The position numbers were made by a program, and so were the translations under genes. Below, piece by piece: positions 7,542-16,065 of a DNA stretch of 64,000 bases. Source of the DNA: JAEMQF01 sp963791595 (GTDB taxonomy: Bacteria > Pseudomonadota > Gammaproteobacteria > Burkholderiales > Burkholderiaceae_C); the NCBI GenBank assembly GCA_963791595.1, contig CAWBTF010000006.1, positions 30,119 to 94,118 of the forward strand. The letters run 5' to 3'. Under the pieces are notes generated by a model. It ran no database searches and was not told where the DNA came from. It was given only the letters and a program-made list of their open reading frames with translations. Positions within the stretch are counted from its first letter, which is position 1; each line of letters begins with the position of its first letter.

Positions 7542-9494
7542 GTGCCACGTGGACAGCACCCCGAACGCCGTGCCGCACGCTGGCCGAGCCGCGCCGGCTG
7601 CTGGCCGCTCGCGCTGGCGATGTTGCTGCCCACCGGCCCCGCCCGATCGGCGGCGTACCTGCCCGGCGAACAGATGGAGCCCGACCCGCCGACCGGCGAC
7701 GCCGCCAGCGCCGCCGCGCCGACCCCCGCCGAGCCGGTGGCGGGCAACGGCATCCGCTGGGAACTCGCGCCATGGCGCAGCAGCGGCACGCTCGCGCTCG
7801 ACCTGCGCGAGCAGCGCCTGGGGCAGGGCCAACGCTCGCGCCAGGCGGTGCTGTCGGGCGACATCGACTTCGCGAGCTATCTCTGGCAGCCGTGGTTCGT
7901 GCAACTGCGCGCCGGTGTCGGCGCGCTGCAGGCGCAAGACAGGTCGAGCGATACGAGCGGCGGCGCCACCCACTCGACGCGCAGCAGCGCATTGACCGGG
8001 CGCCTGGGCGTTTCGGTGTTCCCGGCGAGCCGTTTCCCGTTCGAACTGCGCGCCGACGTGAGCGACAGCCGCACGCGCGGCGACAACCTCGGCAGCGACT
8101 ACCGCTCGCAGCGCCTGGCACTGAGCCAGGGCTGGCGCCCGGCGGTGGGCAACCACCAGGTCCAGCTCAACGCCGACCACAGCCGCTTCATCGCGAGCGA
8201 CGGCGTCAGCGACACGGTGATCGTGCTTGCGGCCAAGTCGACGCACAACTGGAGCGAACACGCCGTTGACCTGGGCGCGAGTCTGAGCCGCAACTCGCGC
8301 AGCGATAGCGAACAGTCGAGCCGCTTCAACGCGCTCAGCGCGCGCCACAGCTTTCAGCCGCACGCCGATCTGCGCGTGGAGACGCTCGCCACCGAAAACG
8401 ACACGCGCCTGCGCAACACCGCCGGCGACACTTTCGGCAGCGACTTGCGCCAACTGTCGACGCTCGCGTCATGGCGGCCGCGCGAGGGGCAGTGGGGCTA
8501 CCGGGTGGGCGAGCCGCTGCAAGTCGGCGCCAGTGTGCGCTGGGCCGAATTCGACAGCCACGGGGCCGCGTCCAGCGCGAGCGCGCAGTCGATCAACGCC
8601 ACGCTCGGCGCGACCCAGGAGCTGCAACGCATCTGGCGGCTCACCGGCAACGCGTCTTACGGCCGCTTCGACAGCGGCGCTGCGGCGCCGGCCGTGCAGA
8701 GCGCCTCGCTCGGCGCGAGCCTCGGGTGGGCGCCGGCCGGTACCCTGCTTTCGGGCTGGCAGTACGTGCCGTCGGCGTCGCTCAGCGGCAGCCAGGCCGA
8801 GACTTCGGGCGAAGCGCCGCGCCGCAGCCTGGGCCTGCAGGCGGCGCACTCGGTGTCGCGCAACGTCTTGTTCGGCGAGGCCGACAGCGTCACGACCAGC
8901 CTCACCCAAAGCGGCGCGCTGCTGCGCGAGTCGCTCAGCCCGAGCTTGAACCGCGCCATCGCGCATTCGGCGAGCCTGTTCTGGCAATCGTGGGGCAGTG
9001 CGGCGAGCCAGAGCTTCGCCGGCCTGACGTTCAGCGACTCGCTGGTCTACGCCGAGGAGCGTGGGCGCTTCCAGATGGTCAACCTGCAAGTGTCGCGGCG
9101 CACGCAACTGTCGCGCGCCTCGAACTGGTCGGCGAACCTGACGCTGCAAGGCACGCGCAACGAGTCTTCGCAGGTCGACCCGTTCAGCGGCGAGCGGCGC
9201 ACGCTCGCGCCGGGCTGGCAGCAGTACCGCAGCGGCACCGTTTCGTACGAAAACCAGCGCGCCTTCGACGTGCCGCGGCTGCGCTTCTCGCTGATTGCCT
9301 CGGCAAACAGCCAGCAGTTGGAACAGCGCGCGGCCGGCGACATCGACGCATCGGTGCATCGCATCGACCGCTCGCTCGAAGCCCGGCTCGACTACAGCAT
9401 CGGCCGGCTCGACACCCGCTTGACCGCGCGCCACGCCGAGATCGACGGCCGCCCTGTCAGCCTGATTCATGCGCGCGTGCAGCGCCGCTTCTGA
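7542..9494 (+). CDS. Large outer-membrane beta-barrel protein, putative porin of the cytochrome conduit
   Basis: This is about 650 residues. After a signal-like segment (WPLALAMLLPTGPARS) come dozens of alternating amphipathic strands rich in R/S/T/Q with aromatic ends (FELRADVSDSRTRGDN, LSLSQGW-type turns). It ends in the sequence LIHARVQRRF, with the C-terminal Phe typical of BamA-inserted barrels. Length and strand pattern fit the PEP-CTERM/MtrB-like porin class that sheaths multiheme cytochromes, but no Cys motif typical of MtrB is present. The GTG at 7542 is preferred because CGGAG lies 8 bases upstream; an ATG at 7470 would overlap the isomerase gene by 44 bases. Function as an electron-conduit sheath is inferred from the cytochrome genes on both sides. 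Confidence 0.8.
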   Translation: MPRGQHPERRAARWPSRAGCWPLALAMLLPTGPARSAAYLPGEQMEPDPPTGDAASAAAPTPAEPVAGNGIRWELAPWRSSGTLALDLREQRLGQGQRSRQAVLSGDIDFASYLWQPWFVQLRAGVGALQAQDRSSDTSGGATHSTRSSALTGRLGVSVFPASRFPFELRADVSDSRTRGDNLGSDYRSQRLALSQGWRPAVGNHQVQLNADHSRFIASDGVSDTVIVLAAKSTHNWSEHAVDLGASLSRNSRSDSEQSSRFNALSARHSFQPHADLRVETLATENDTRLRNTAGDTFGSDLRQLSTLASWRPREGQWGYRVGEPLQVGASVRWAEFDSHGAASSASAQSINATLGATQELQRIWRLTGNASYGRFDSGAAAPAVQSASLGASLGWAPAGTLLSGWQYVPSASLSGSQAETSGEAPRRSLGLQAAHSVSRNVLFGEADSVTTSLTQSGALLRESLSPSLNRAIAHSASLFWQSWGSAASQSFAGLTFSDSLVYAEERGRFQMVNLQVSRRTQLSRASNWSANLTLQGTRNESSQVDPFSGERRTLAPGWQQYRSGTVSYENQRAFDVPRLRFSLIASANSQQLEQRAAGDIDASVHRIDRSLEARLDYSIGRLDTRLTARHAEIDGRPVSLIHARVQRRF

Positions 9495-9516
9495 ACCGTT
9501 CTCGCCGAGGGCCTTC

Positions 9517-9975
9517 ATGCCGATCCACCCCGTTCGAATCGCCGCGCTGATGCTCGCCGCCTCCGTCGCGCTGGCGTTGCCCGAAGGCCCGGCGCAGGCC
9601 GAGTACGGCGACGTCGTGATGAACAACTTCTCCGACAAGGCGGGCATGCGCCCGGTCGTGTTTCCGCATTGGTTCCACCGCGTGCGCTTTCGCTGCAAGG
9701 TGTGCCACGCCGATCTGGGCTTCGAGTTCAAGGCGGGCGGCAACCGCATCGACATGCTGAAAATCATCGACGGCCAGTTCTGCGGCGCGTGCCACAACGG
9801 CGAGCTGGCGTGGTCGGTCGAGAACTGCAACCTGTGCCACGCAGGCAAACCGGGCACGCCGACGCTGGTGCACGAGAGCACCTTGCAGAAACTCGCGCCC
9901 ACGGCGGCCTTGCCGGTCTTGACCACACCGGCGGCGGCCACAGCCGCGGCGTCGGCGCCGGGAGCGCGGCGATGA
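9517..9975 (+). CDS. Triheme c7-type cytochrome (cassette copy A1)
   Basis: This is a 152-residue protein with a signal peptide ending near AQAEYGD. Its c7-like triheme domain has CKVCH, CGACH and CNLCH, with the intervening conserved FPHWFHRVRF and FEFKAGGNRIDM. GCCGAGG precedes the ATG at 9517. The stop overlaps the next start (ATGA), indicating translational coupling. It is a close paralogue of 13660-14034 (A2). It is a probable periplasmic electron carrier. Confidence 0.92.
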   Translation: MPIHPVRIAALMLAASVALALPEGPAQAEYGDVVMNNFSDKAGMRPVVFPHWFHRVRFRCKVCHADLGFEFKAGGNRIDMLKIIDGQFCGACHNGELAWSVENCNLCHAGKPGTPTLVHESTLQKLAPTAALPVLTTPAAATAAASAPGARR

Positions 9976-11222
9976 AGGCCCGGCGCGAAACAGGCTGGGC
10001 GGTGCGGCTGGCGATGTTGGCGCTGCTGGCGATGGTGGATCTGGCCGGCGTGGCGCCGGTGGCGGCGCAGGGCGACCCCAAGGGGATTTACGAGACGAGC
10101 TGCGCCGGCTGTCACGGCCCGGGCATCCTCGGCGCGCCGAAGTTCGGCGAGGCCGCGCAATGGGCGCCGCGCGCCAAGGCCGGCATCGACGCGCTCGTGA
10201 AGAGCGCCGTGGCCGGCACCGCGAAGGGCATGCCGCCGAAGGGCGGGCGTGCCGACTTGAACGAGGCGCAGTTGCGCGGCGTCATCGAGTACATGATGAG
10301 CGGCGGCAAGGCTGCCGCGGCGCCGGCGGCGCAGGCGAAGGCGAACCCGGCGCCGCCGCGCGGTGCAGCTCCACCCGCGCCGGCCCCGCCGGTGCGTGCC
10401 GCCACGGCCACCGCGCCGGCAACGCCCGCAGGCGCACAACAGGCCACCGCCGCGGCGCCGCGCGCGCCGGCGCCGGCGACGTCTGCCGCAGCGCAGGCCG
10501 CCGCGACGCAGGCGACGCCCCCATCGGCAGGCGCTACGGCAGCGGAGACGAGAGCGCCCGCGCCGGCGCAAGCGTCCGGCGCCGTCACGCCGCAGCCTGC
10601 GGCGCCGAGCCCTCCGGCCGCCGCAGCCACCACGGCCGGCACGGCCACCGCCACTCCCGCGGCCATGGCCGCCGTGGCGCGTGCCGCGCCGACACCGCGG
10701 CCGAGTGCCGAAGTGAACGCCTTCAACCGGCTGCTCAAGCCACCCGGTCGCATCAACCGCCCCGCGGTGGAGTCGGGAATCCACGACCCGACGAACGACA
10801 TGACGCTGCAATTGCAACCACCTTCGGTGGCGTTCGCCGAGCTTCCGAAGAGCCTGGCCGGCAACCATGTCGACTGGGTCAAAGCGCTCGACAGCAAGGC
10901 CATCGACCCACGCTGGGACAAGCTGGACCCGGCGGCCGCGGCGATCGTGATGGACCTGAACATCGTGCGCGAAGTGAAGGGCTCGATGCCGGATGTCGTC
11001 TACCCGCACAAGCAGCACACCGAGTGGCTCGACTGCTCGAACTGCCACCCGAAGATCTTCGTTCCGCAAAAGGGCGCGAACCAGATCAGCATGGCGTCGA
11101 TCCTGCTCGGCCAGCAATGCGGCGTGTGCCATGGCAAGGTTGCGTTTCCGGTGTCGGAGTGCCGTCTGTGCCATTCGCGCAAGAAGGCCGTGGCCACGGT
11201 GGCGGGCGAGACCAGGCCATGA
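9972..11222 (+). CDS. Tetraheme fusion: cytochrome c5-like domain, Ala/Pro linker, triheme c7-like domain (B1)
   Basis: This is a 416-residue protein. After the signal peptide (ends PVAAQGD), residues ~35-115 form a monoheme domain (CAGCHGPGILG; KGMPPKGG probable Met ligand). Residues ~120-240 are a low-complexity Ala/Pro/Thr linker. Residues ~245-405 carry WVKALDSKAIDP, VYPHKQHTEWL and three heme sites, CSNCH, CGVCH and CRLCH. The C-terminal half is a paralogue of 13043-13663 (B2), which lacks the monoheme domain and linker. The linker may let the monoheme domain swing between partners (inference). It overlaps both neighbours by ATGA. Confidence 0.9.
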   Translation: MKARRETGWAVRLAMLALLAMVDLAGVAPVAAQGDPKGIYETSCAGCHGPGILGAPKFGEAAQWAPRAKAGIDALVKSAVAGTAKGMPPKGGRADLNEAQLRGVIEYMMSGGKAAAAPAAQAKANPAPPRGAAPPAPAPPVRAATATAPATPAGAQQATAAAPRAPAPATSAAAQAAATQATPPSAGATAAETRAPAPAQASGAVTPQPAAPSPPAAAATTAGTATATPAAMAAVARAAPTPRPSAEVNAFNRLLKPPGRINRPAVESGIHDPTNDMTLQLQPPSVAFAELPKSLAGNHVDWVKALDSKAIDPRWDKLDPAAAAIVMDLNIVREVKGSMPDVVYPHKQHTEWLDCSNCHPKIFVPQKGANQISMASILLGQQCGVCHGKVAFPVSECRLCHSRKKAVATVAGETRP

Positions 11223-12154
11223 CCCCTGCGGCCGCGTGTCGGCGCGGCGTGGCGGGCTCGGGCCTGCGCGGGCGATTGCGCATTCGGCTGCGCAGCGCGT
11301 GCCTGGGCCTGCTCGCGCTCGCGGCCAGCGCGGTCACAGTCGCGCTCGACACCGGCACACGCGCGCAGCTCGATCAGCGCATGCGGCTTGCCACGCGCCT
11401 GATCGCCGATGCGCCCACCGTGCAGCGCATCGCCGCCAGCGGCAATCCGCAGGCGCTGGCGCATTTCGACGAAGGCCGGGTGCACCAGGCGCTGGCCGAG
11501 CAGTCGCTCGCCAAGGGCGACCTCGCCGGCGCGCGCCGTGAAGTCGACGAGGCGCTGCGCCTGCTCGGCCTGGCGCGCCGCCTGGTTCCGGACGCGCAGG
11601 CGCGCCAGGCAGCGATGCAGCAACAGAACGAGCGCAAGGGTGCCGAGCTGGCGCGCCTGGTCGAGGCCTGGCGCGAAAGTGTGTCGTCGGGTTCGGGCGA
11701 CGAAGGCGAGCTGCTCAGCGCGATCGGCCTGATCGAGACCGCGCGCCGGATGGGCCAGCAGGGGCGCAACGACGAAGCGGGTGCGCTGCTCGACAACGCG
11801 CGCCAGATCGTGCTCGCCGGCCTGGGCCGGCAACTGAACGCGCGCACGCTCGACTACACGCAGCGCGCGGCCAACCCCGGTGAGGAATTCCAGATCGAAC
11901 TCGCGCGCCACCGCAGCCTCGTCGATCTGCTGCCGGTCGCGCTGGAACAACTCAAGCCCGGGCCCGATGCCGCGGCGCTGATGGCGCGCCACCGTGCGTC
12001 GAGCCAGGCCATGCTGGCACAGGCGATGCAGCAATACGAGAGCGCCAACATGGCGCGCGCGCTGGATCATTTGCGCGACGCTTCCGCGCAGCTGCAACTC
12101 GCGCTCGGCGCGGCCGGCCTGCGCACGCCCCCACCCACGACGAGCCCGCCATGA
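11219..12154 (+). CDS. Uncharacterised exported or anchored all-helical protein of the cytochrome cassette (C1)
   Basis: This is a 311-residue protein with one N-terminal hydrophobic segment (LGLLALAASAVTVAL) and then an almost wholly helical, Ala/Leu/Gln/Arg-rich body with TPR-like spacing (QALAEQSLAKGDLAGARREV). No heme motif is present. The stretch PGEEFQIELARHRSLVDLL has a counterpart, PREEYDYEIDRNETHRMLI, in 12151-13046, so the two are distant paralogues. I do not recognise the family. Its place between triheme cytochromes, with ATGA overlaps on both sides, points to a structural or assembly role in the same complex. Confidence 0.8.
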   Translation: MTPAAACRRGVAGSGLRGRLRIRLRSACLGLLALAASAVTVALDTGTRAQLDQRMRLATRLIADAPTVQRIAASGNPQALAHFDEGRVHQALAEQSLAKGDLAGARREVDEALRLLGLARRLVPDAQARQAAMQQQNERKGAELARLVEAWRESVSSGSGDEGELLSAIGLIETARRMGQQGRNDEAGALLDNARQIVLAGLGRQLNARTLDYTQRAANPGEEFQIELARHRSLVDLLPVALEQLKPGPDAAALMARHRASSQAMLAQAMQQYESANMARALDHLRDASAQLQLALGAAGLRTPPPTTSPP

Positions 12155-13046
12155 GCCAACTCAGTTTCACATTGCCGGTGCTGAATGCATTCAATCGTGC
12201 GTTGCCTCTTGCATTGACGCTGCTGCTCGCTGCCGCACCGGGGGCGGCGCAGAGACCGCGAACAGATCGAGCGTCGCGTGCAGTCGGTCGGCACGCTGAT
12301 CGAAACGTCGTCGGCAGCGCGCCAGATCGAAGCCAGCGGCGTGGCCGGTGCGCGCGAAAAGCGCGACAACGCACGCCTGATGCACCGCGAGGCCAGCGCG
12401 ACGCTGCGCGCCGGCGACATCGTCGAAACGAACCGCCTGCTCGACCTGGCGGCACGCGAAATGATGGCCGGCGCGCGCCTGGCCAAGCCCGAGCAGGTGG
12501 TGGGCGAAAAAGCGCGGCGCGACTTCGACTCGCGGCTGGACAGCGCGCAAGCGTTGCTCAGCGCGCAGCAGCGCATCGTGCAGGAAAAGGCCGCCGGGCG
12601 CGACGCCGAGGATACGACGCGCAGCATCGCGCAACAGGTCGCGCAAGCACGCAAGCTCGCCGAGCAGGGCCGTGTCGACGAGGCGCGCGTGCTCGTCGAC
12701 CGCGCCTATCTGACCGCGCGCGTGTCGATCGAGTCGATGCGCCGCGGCGACACGCTCGTGCGTTCGCTGAATTTCGCGTCGCCGCGCGAGGAATACGATT
12801 ACGAGATCGACCGCAACGAAACGCACCGCATGCTGATCACCGTGCTGCTGGCCGAACGCAAGGATGCGAGCGGCGCCATGCCGCCTGCGATGCAGGGCTT
12901 CGTCGACAAGGCGGCGGCAGCTGCGCCGCGACGCTGAAGCGCAGGCGCGGCGCGGCGAACACGCCGGCGCGATCAAGCTGCTCGAAGACTCGACGCGCGA
13001 GCTGGTGCGCGCGATCCGCGCCGGCGGCATCTACATTCCCGGATGA
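12151..13046 (+). CDS. Uncharacterised exported all-helical protein, paralogue of C1 (C2), two frameshifts
   Basis: Frame 1 encodes a signal peptide (LPLALTLLLAAAPGAAQ). Near 12250 the reading moves to frame 2 (RDREQIERRVQSVGTL), and near 12912 to frame 3 (LRRDAEAQARRGEHAGAIKLL), ending IYIPG at 13046. The product would be about 297 residues, helical, without heme sites. It shares an EE(F/Y)..E(L/I).R...HR motif with 11219-12154. Both shifts are +1, in GC-rich repeats. The ends overlap the neighbours by ATGA exactly as in the rest of the cassette, which argues that the gene is intact in the organism. Function is unknown. Confidence 0.72.
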
Positions 13047-13663
13047 CCGTGCACGATGGCGCTGCCCACGCAACCCGGCTGCGCTGGGCCGCCGCCATCG
13101 TGGCCTGCGCCGCCGCCGCCGCGTTCGCCGCGCCGTCGCTCTGGGCGCGCCTGGAAGCAGACGGCCTGCACGACCCGCGCAGCCCGGCCTTACCGCTGCT
13201 GCAGCAGCCCGGCGACGCGCTGTCGCCGCTGCCGCGCGACACGGCGGGCAACCTCGTCAACTGGGTCAAGGCGATCGACAGCGGCGCGATCGATCCGCGC
13301 AGCAATCTGTGGACGCAAACACCGGTGCCGATGCGCGACGACGACATCATCGTCGCCAAGTACGGTTCGCTGCCCGCGGTGAAGTTTCCGCACCGCCAGC
13401 ACACGCTGTGGCTGGCGTGCGAGAACTGCCACGACGTGCTGTTCAAGCCCAAGATCGGCGCCAACAAGTTCAGCATGATGGCGATCCTGAACGGCGAGCA
13501 ATGCGGCGTGTGCCATGGCGCGGTGGCGTTTCCGCTGACCGAATGCAACCGCTGCCACAGCGTGCCCAATTCCCAACTGCTCCAGGTGCGGCCGCTCGAG
13601 CAAATGCGGCAGTCGCAGCATCTGCCGCAGTCCCAGCCGACTGGGCCGCGCGCCGCGCCATGA
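13043..13663 (+). CDS. Triheme c7-like cytochrome (B2)
   Basis: This is a 206-residue protein with an N-terminal hydrophobic signal or anchor (AAAIVACAAAAAFAA). Conserved regions are NWVKAIDSGAIDP and VKFPHRQHTLWL, with heme sites CENCH, CGVCH and CNRCH. It aligns throughout with the C-terminal half of 9972-11222. The C-terminus is a Gln-rich tail. ATGA overlaps on both sides mark it as part of the cassette. It is probably a periplasmic electron carrier. Confidence 0.9.
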   Translation: MTVHDGAAHATRLRWAAAIVACAAAAAFAAPSLWARLEADGLHDPRSPALPLLQQPGDALSPLPRDTAGNLVNWVKAIDSGAIDPRSNLWTQTPVPMRDDDIIVAKYGSLPAVKFPHRQHTLWLACENCHDVLFKPKIGANKFSMMAILNGEQCGVCHGAVAFPLTECNRCHSVPNSQLLQVRPLEQMRQSQHLPQSQPTGPRAAP

Positions 13664-14034
13664 AGCGCCGCCTCGCGCTCGGCCTGACGGCGCTGTTGGC
13701 GTTGGCGCCCACCGCGCCGTCGGCCGAGTATGGCGACGTGGTGCTGAACCGCTACTCCGACAGCCAGGGCATTCGGCCGGTCGTGTTCCCGCACTGGTTC
13801 CACCGCATCCGCTTTCGCTGCAAGGTCTGCCACCAGGAGTTGGGCTTCAAGATGCGCGCCGGCGCGAACGACGTGCGCATGGACGACATCGCCGACGGCA
13901 AGTTCTGCGGCATGTGCCACAACGACAAGATCGCCTGGGGCGCGGACCGCTGCGACCTGTGCCACTCGGGCAAGCCGGGACTGAAGAGCGGCATCGTCGG
14001 CGGGGCGCAGACCTCGGGGCCGGGGCGGTGGTGA
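13660..14034 (+). CDS. Triheme c7-type cytochrome (A2)
   Basis: This is a 124-residue protein with a signal peptide ending near PSAEYGD. It has FPHWFHRIRF, heme sites CKVCH, CGMCH and CDLCH, and the tail HSGKPGLKSG. It is nearly the same as 9517-9975 except for a shorter C-terminus. It closes the mirror-ordered cassette and overlaps the next gene. Confidence 0.92.
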   Translation: MKRRLALGLTALLALAPTAPSAEYGDVVLNRYSDSQGIRPVVFPHWFHRIRFRCKVCHQELGFKMRAGANDVRMDDIADGKFCGMCHNDKIAWGADRCDLCHSGKPGLKSGIVGGAQTSGPGRW

Positions 14035-15005
14035 TGGTGCTTGGGGGTCTGTCTTCGCCGCGCCGCCGCGATCTGCTCGCGTTGGCGTTGCCGCTGGGCT
14101 CGTCGTTCATTGGCTGCGCCACCGACGGCGCACCCGAGCCGCGCGCCCCGGCCAGCGACGCACTGGTCACGCCGTGGCGCAGCGTGATCGGCGGCTTCCT
14201 CACGCCGCCCACACCCGGCGTGGGCCTGCCGCTGCGCCCGGGCAGCGGCATGTTCGTGCGCCTCGTCGCGCCGAGCGCGCTGGCGCTGCGCGGGGCAGAT
14301 CTGCTGGTGGCCGACATGGCCGGCAACCGGCTCTGGCGCATCGACACGATGAGCCAGGCGATGACGGCGATTGCCGGCGCACCCGTGTCCCCCGGCACCG
14401 CGCTGCTGCTCGGGCCGGACTTGTCGGCCTGGGTGCTCGATGCGCCGGCGCGCCAGGTGCTGCGCTTCGGCCGCGACGGGCGCCTGCTGCAAACGTTTCG
14501 CGCGGCGCTCGGCGCGCTGCCGAGCGGTTTCGCGCTCGCCGACGGCGGCAATACGCTGCTGCAGGCCGACGGGGTAATGGGCCAATGGACCGAGCAGCGC
14601 TCGGTGGGTTCGCTCACGGTCGCGGTGCGGCCTGAGGGAAATGCCGGCCCGTTGCATGTGGATGCGCTCGCCGTCGGCGCGGGCGGCGTGTACGTGCTGG
14701 ACCGGCTTGCCGGCACCGTGCTGCGCGTGCAGCGCGACGGGCGCGTCGTCGAGATGCTGGGCACGGGCGAATTGCAGCAGCCGCAGGCCATTGCCGTGGA
14801 CCGCTGGGAGCGCGTTTACGTCGTCGAATCGACCTTGCGAACGCTGCGCGTGCTGCGCTCGGGTGCGCCGTCCAGCGTGCTCAGCGCGGAGCAGCTCGGC
14901 GTGCAGCAGATCGGCGGCATCGCGGTCGATGAGCGTCTTCTCGCGGTGTCGGACCGGCTCGCGGGAAAGGTGGCGATTCTCCAGCTCGGCGGGGGCGGGC
15001 TGTGA
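14034..15005 (+). CDS. NHL/six-bladed beta-propeller lipoprotein with a twin-arginine-like signal
   Basis: This is a 323-residue protein. The start contains SSPRRRDLLALALPLGSS, a twin-arginine-like motif, directly followed by FIGC as lipobox. Propeller blades follow (LLVADMAGNRLWRID, GVYVLDRLAGTVLRV, RVYVVESTLRTLRVL), more divergent than in the other NHL proteins here. A Tat-type lipoprotein signal would imply export in folded form, which is unusual beside Sec-exported paralogues. The start is ATG 14034 or GTG 14031. It overlaps the cytochrome upstream and the propeller gene downstream, so it belongs to the same transcript. The role is probably complex assembly (inference). Confidence 0.82.
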   Translation: MVLGGLSSPRRRDLLALALPLGSSFIGCATDGAPEPRAPASDALVTPWRSVIGGFLTPPTPGVGLPLRPGSGMFVRLVAPSALALRGADLLVADMAGNRLWRIDTMSQAMTAIAGAPVSPGTALLLGPDLSAWVLDAPARQVLRFGRDGRLLQTFRAALGALPSGFALADGGNTLLQADGVMGQWTEQRSVGSLTVAVRPEGNAGPLHVDALAVGAGGVYVLDRLAGTVLRVQRDGRVVEMLGTGELQQPQAIAVDRWERVYVVESTLRTLRVLRSGAPSSVLSAEQLGVQQIGGIAVDERLLAVSDRLAGKVAILQLGGGGL

Positions 15006-16065
15006 TGCGGTCCGTGGCGCTCCTCGCACTCCTGCTCGCCGCCTGCGCCGGCCCGCAAGCGATTCGCGGCGAGCTGCACTACGGCATGGACGACGCGCCC
15101 GAAGGCAAACAACTGATGTGGCCGGCCGCGCCCGAGGTGCCGCGTTTCCTCTACACCGGCACGCTGACGGGTGAGCGCAACTTCCGCGGTGTGGCGGGCA
15201 GCACGAGCGCATGGCGTGAGTTCGGCCGCTGGATCGCCGGCATCGACGACAAAGCGCCGCAGCCGGTCGTGCTGCAACGCCCGGCCGCCGTGACCGGCGA
15301 CGACAACGGGCGCCTGTTCGTCAGCGACACGAGTCGCCAGGCGGTGTTCGTGTTCGACGCCGCGGCCGGCGAACTGCTGGTGTGGGAACGCGCGCAGGGC
15401 CTCATCAACTTCGTCGCGCCAGTCGGCTTGGCGGTCGCGCCTGGTCGACTGTTCGTCGCGGATGCCGAACTGCGCGCCGTGTTCGTGCTCGATTCGCGCG
15501 GCGAGCCGCTCGCCAGCATCGGCCAGGGCGTGCTGCAGCGCCCCACCGGAGTCTGGCGCGCGATGCGCAGCGCGGTCTGCTGTTTGTTGCGGACACGATG
15601 GCGCACGACGTGAAAGTGTTCAACGACGCCGGCGTCTTGCAGCGCACGATCGGTGCGCGAGGCGATCGCGACGGCGAGTTCAACTACCCGACGCACCTGG
15701 CCTTCGCGAACGGCGAGCTCTACGTGACCGACACGCTGAACAGTCGTATCCAGGTCTTCGATGCGCGGGGCGAAGTGGTGAACCGCAAGTTCGGCGCACG
15801 CGGTCTGTATGTCGGCAACCTGGTGCGGCCCAAGGGCGTGGGCGTGGACAGCGAAGGCAACGTCTACGTGATCGAGTCCTATTTCGACAGCCTGCTCGTC
15901 TATTCGCCGCGCGGCGAGTTCCTGCTGCCCATCGGTGGCACCGGCACCGCCACCGGTCGCTTCTACCTGCCCTCGGGCGTGTGGGTCGACGCGAAGAACC
16001 GCGTGCACATCGCCGACATGTTCAACGGGCGCGTCGTGCTGTTCCAGTTTCTCGGGGGCGGTTGA
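15002..16065 (+). CDS. NHL-repeat propeller lipoprotein, frameshifted
   Basis: The N-terminal part has a lipobox (LLAACAG) and PEVPRFLYTGTLTG, related to the motif in the other NHL proteins. Frame 2 is followed to LQRPTGV near 15552. The propeller then continues in frame 1 (RDAQRGLLFVADTMAHDVKVF, ELYVTDTLNSRIQVFD, NVYVIESYFDSLLVY) to a TGA at 16063-16065. One missing base in the run around 15550-15556 restores the gene. The product is about 354 residues. The start is GTG 15002 or ATG 15005. It is a likely envelope scaffold of the cytochrome system. Confidence 0.82.

Noticed and set aside
10320..10700. Ala/Pro/Thr-rich region as a separate gene or repeat element
   Set aside because: It stays in frame within the monoheme-triheme cytochrome and is best read as its linker.
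8469..11174. 901-codon open frame on the minus strand
   Set aside because: It is antisense to the barrel and cytochrome genes that have signal peptides, heme motifs and start-stop overlaps. Long shadow frames are expected at this GC content.
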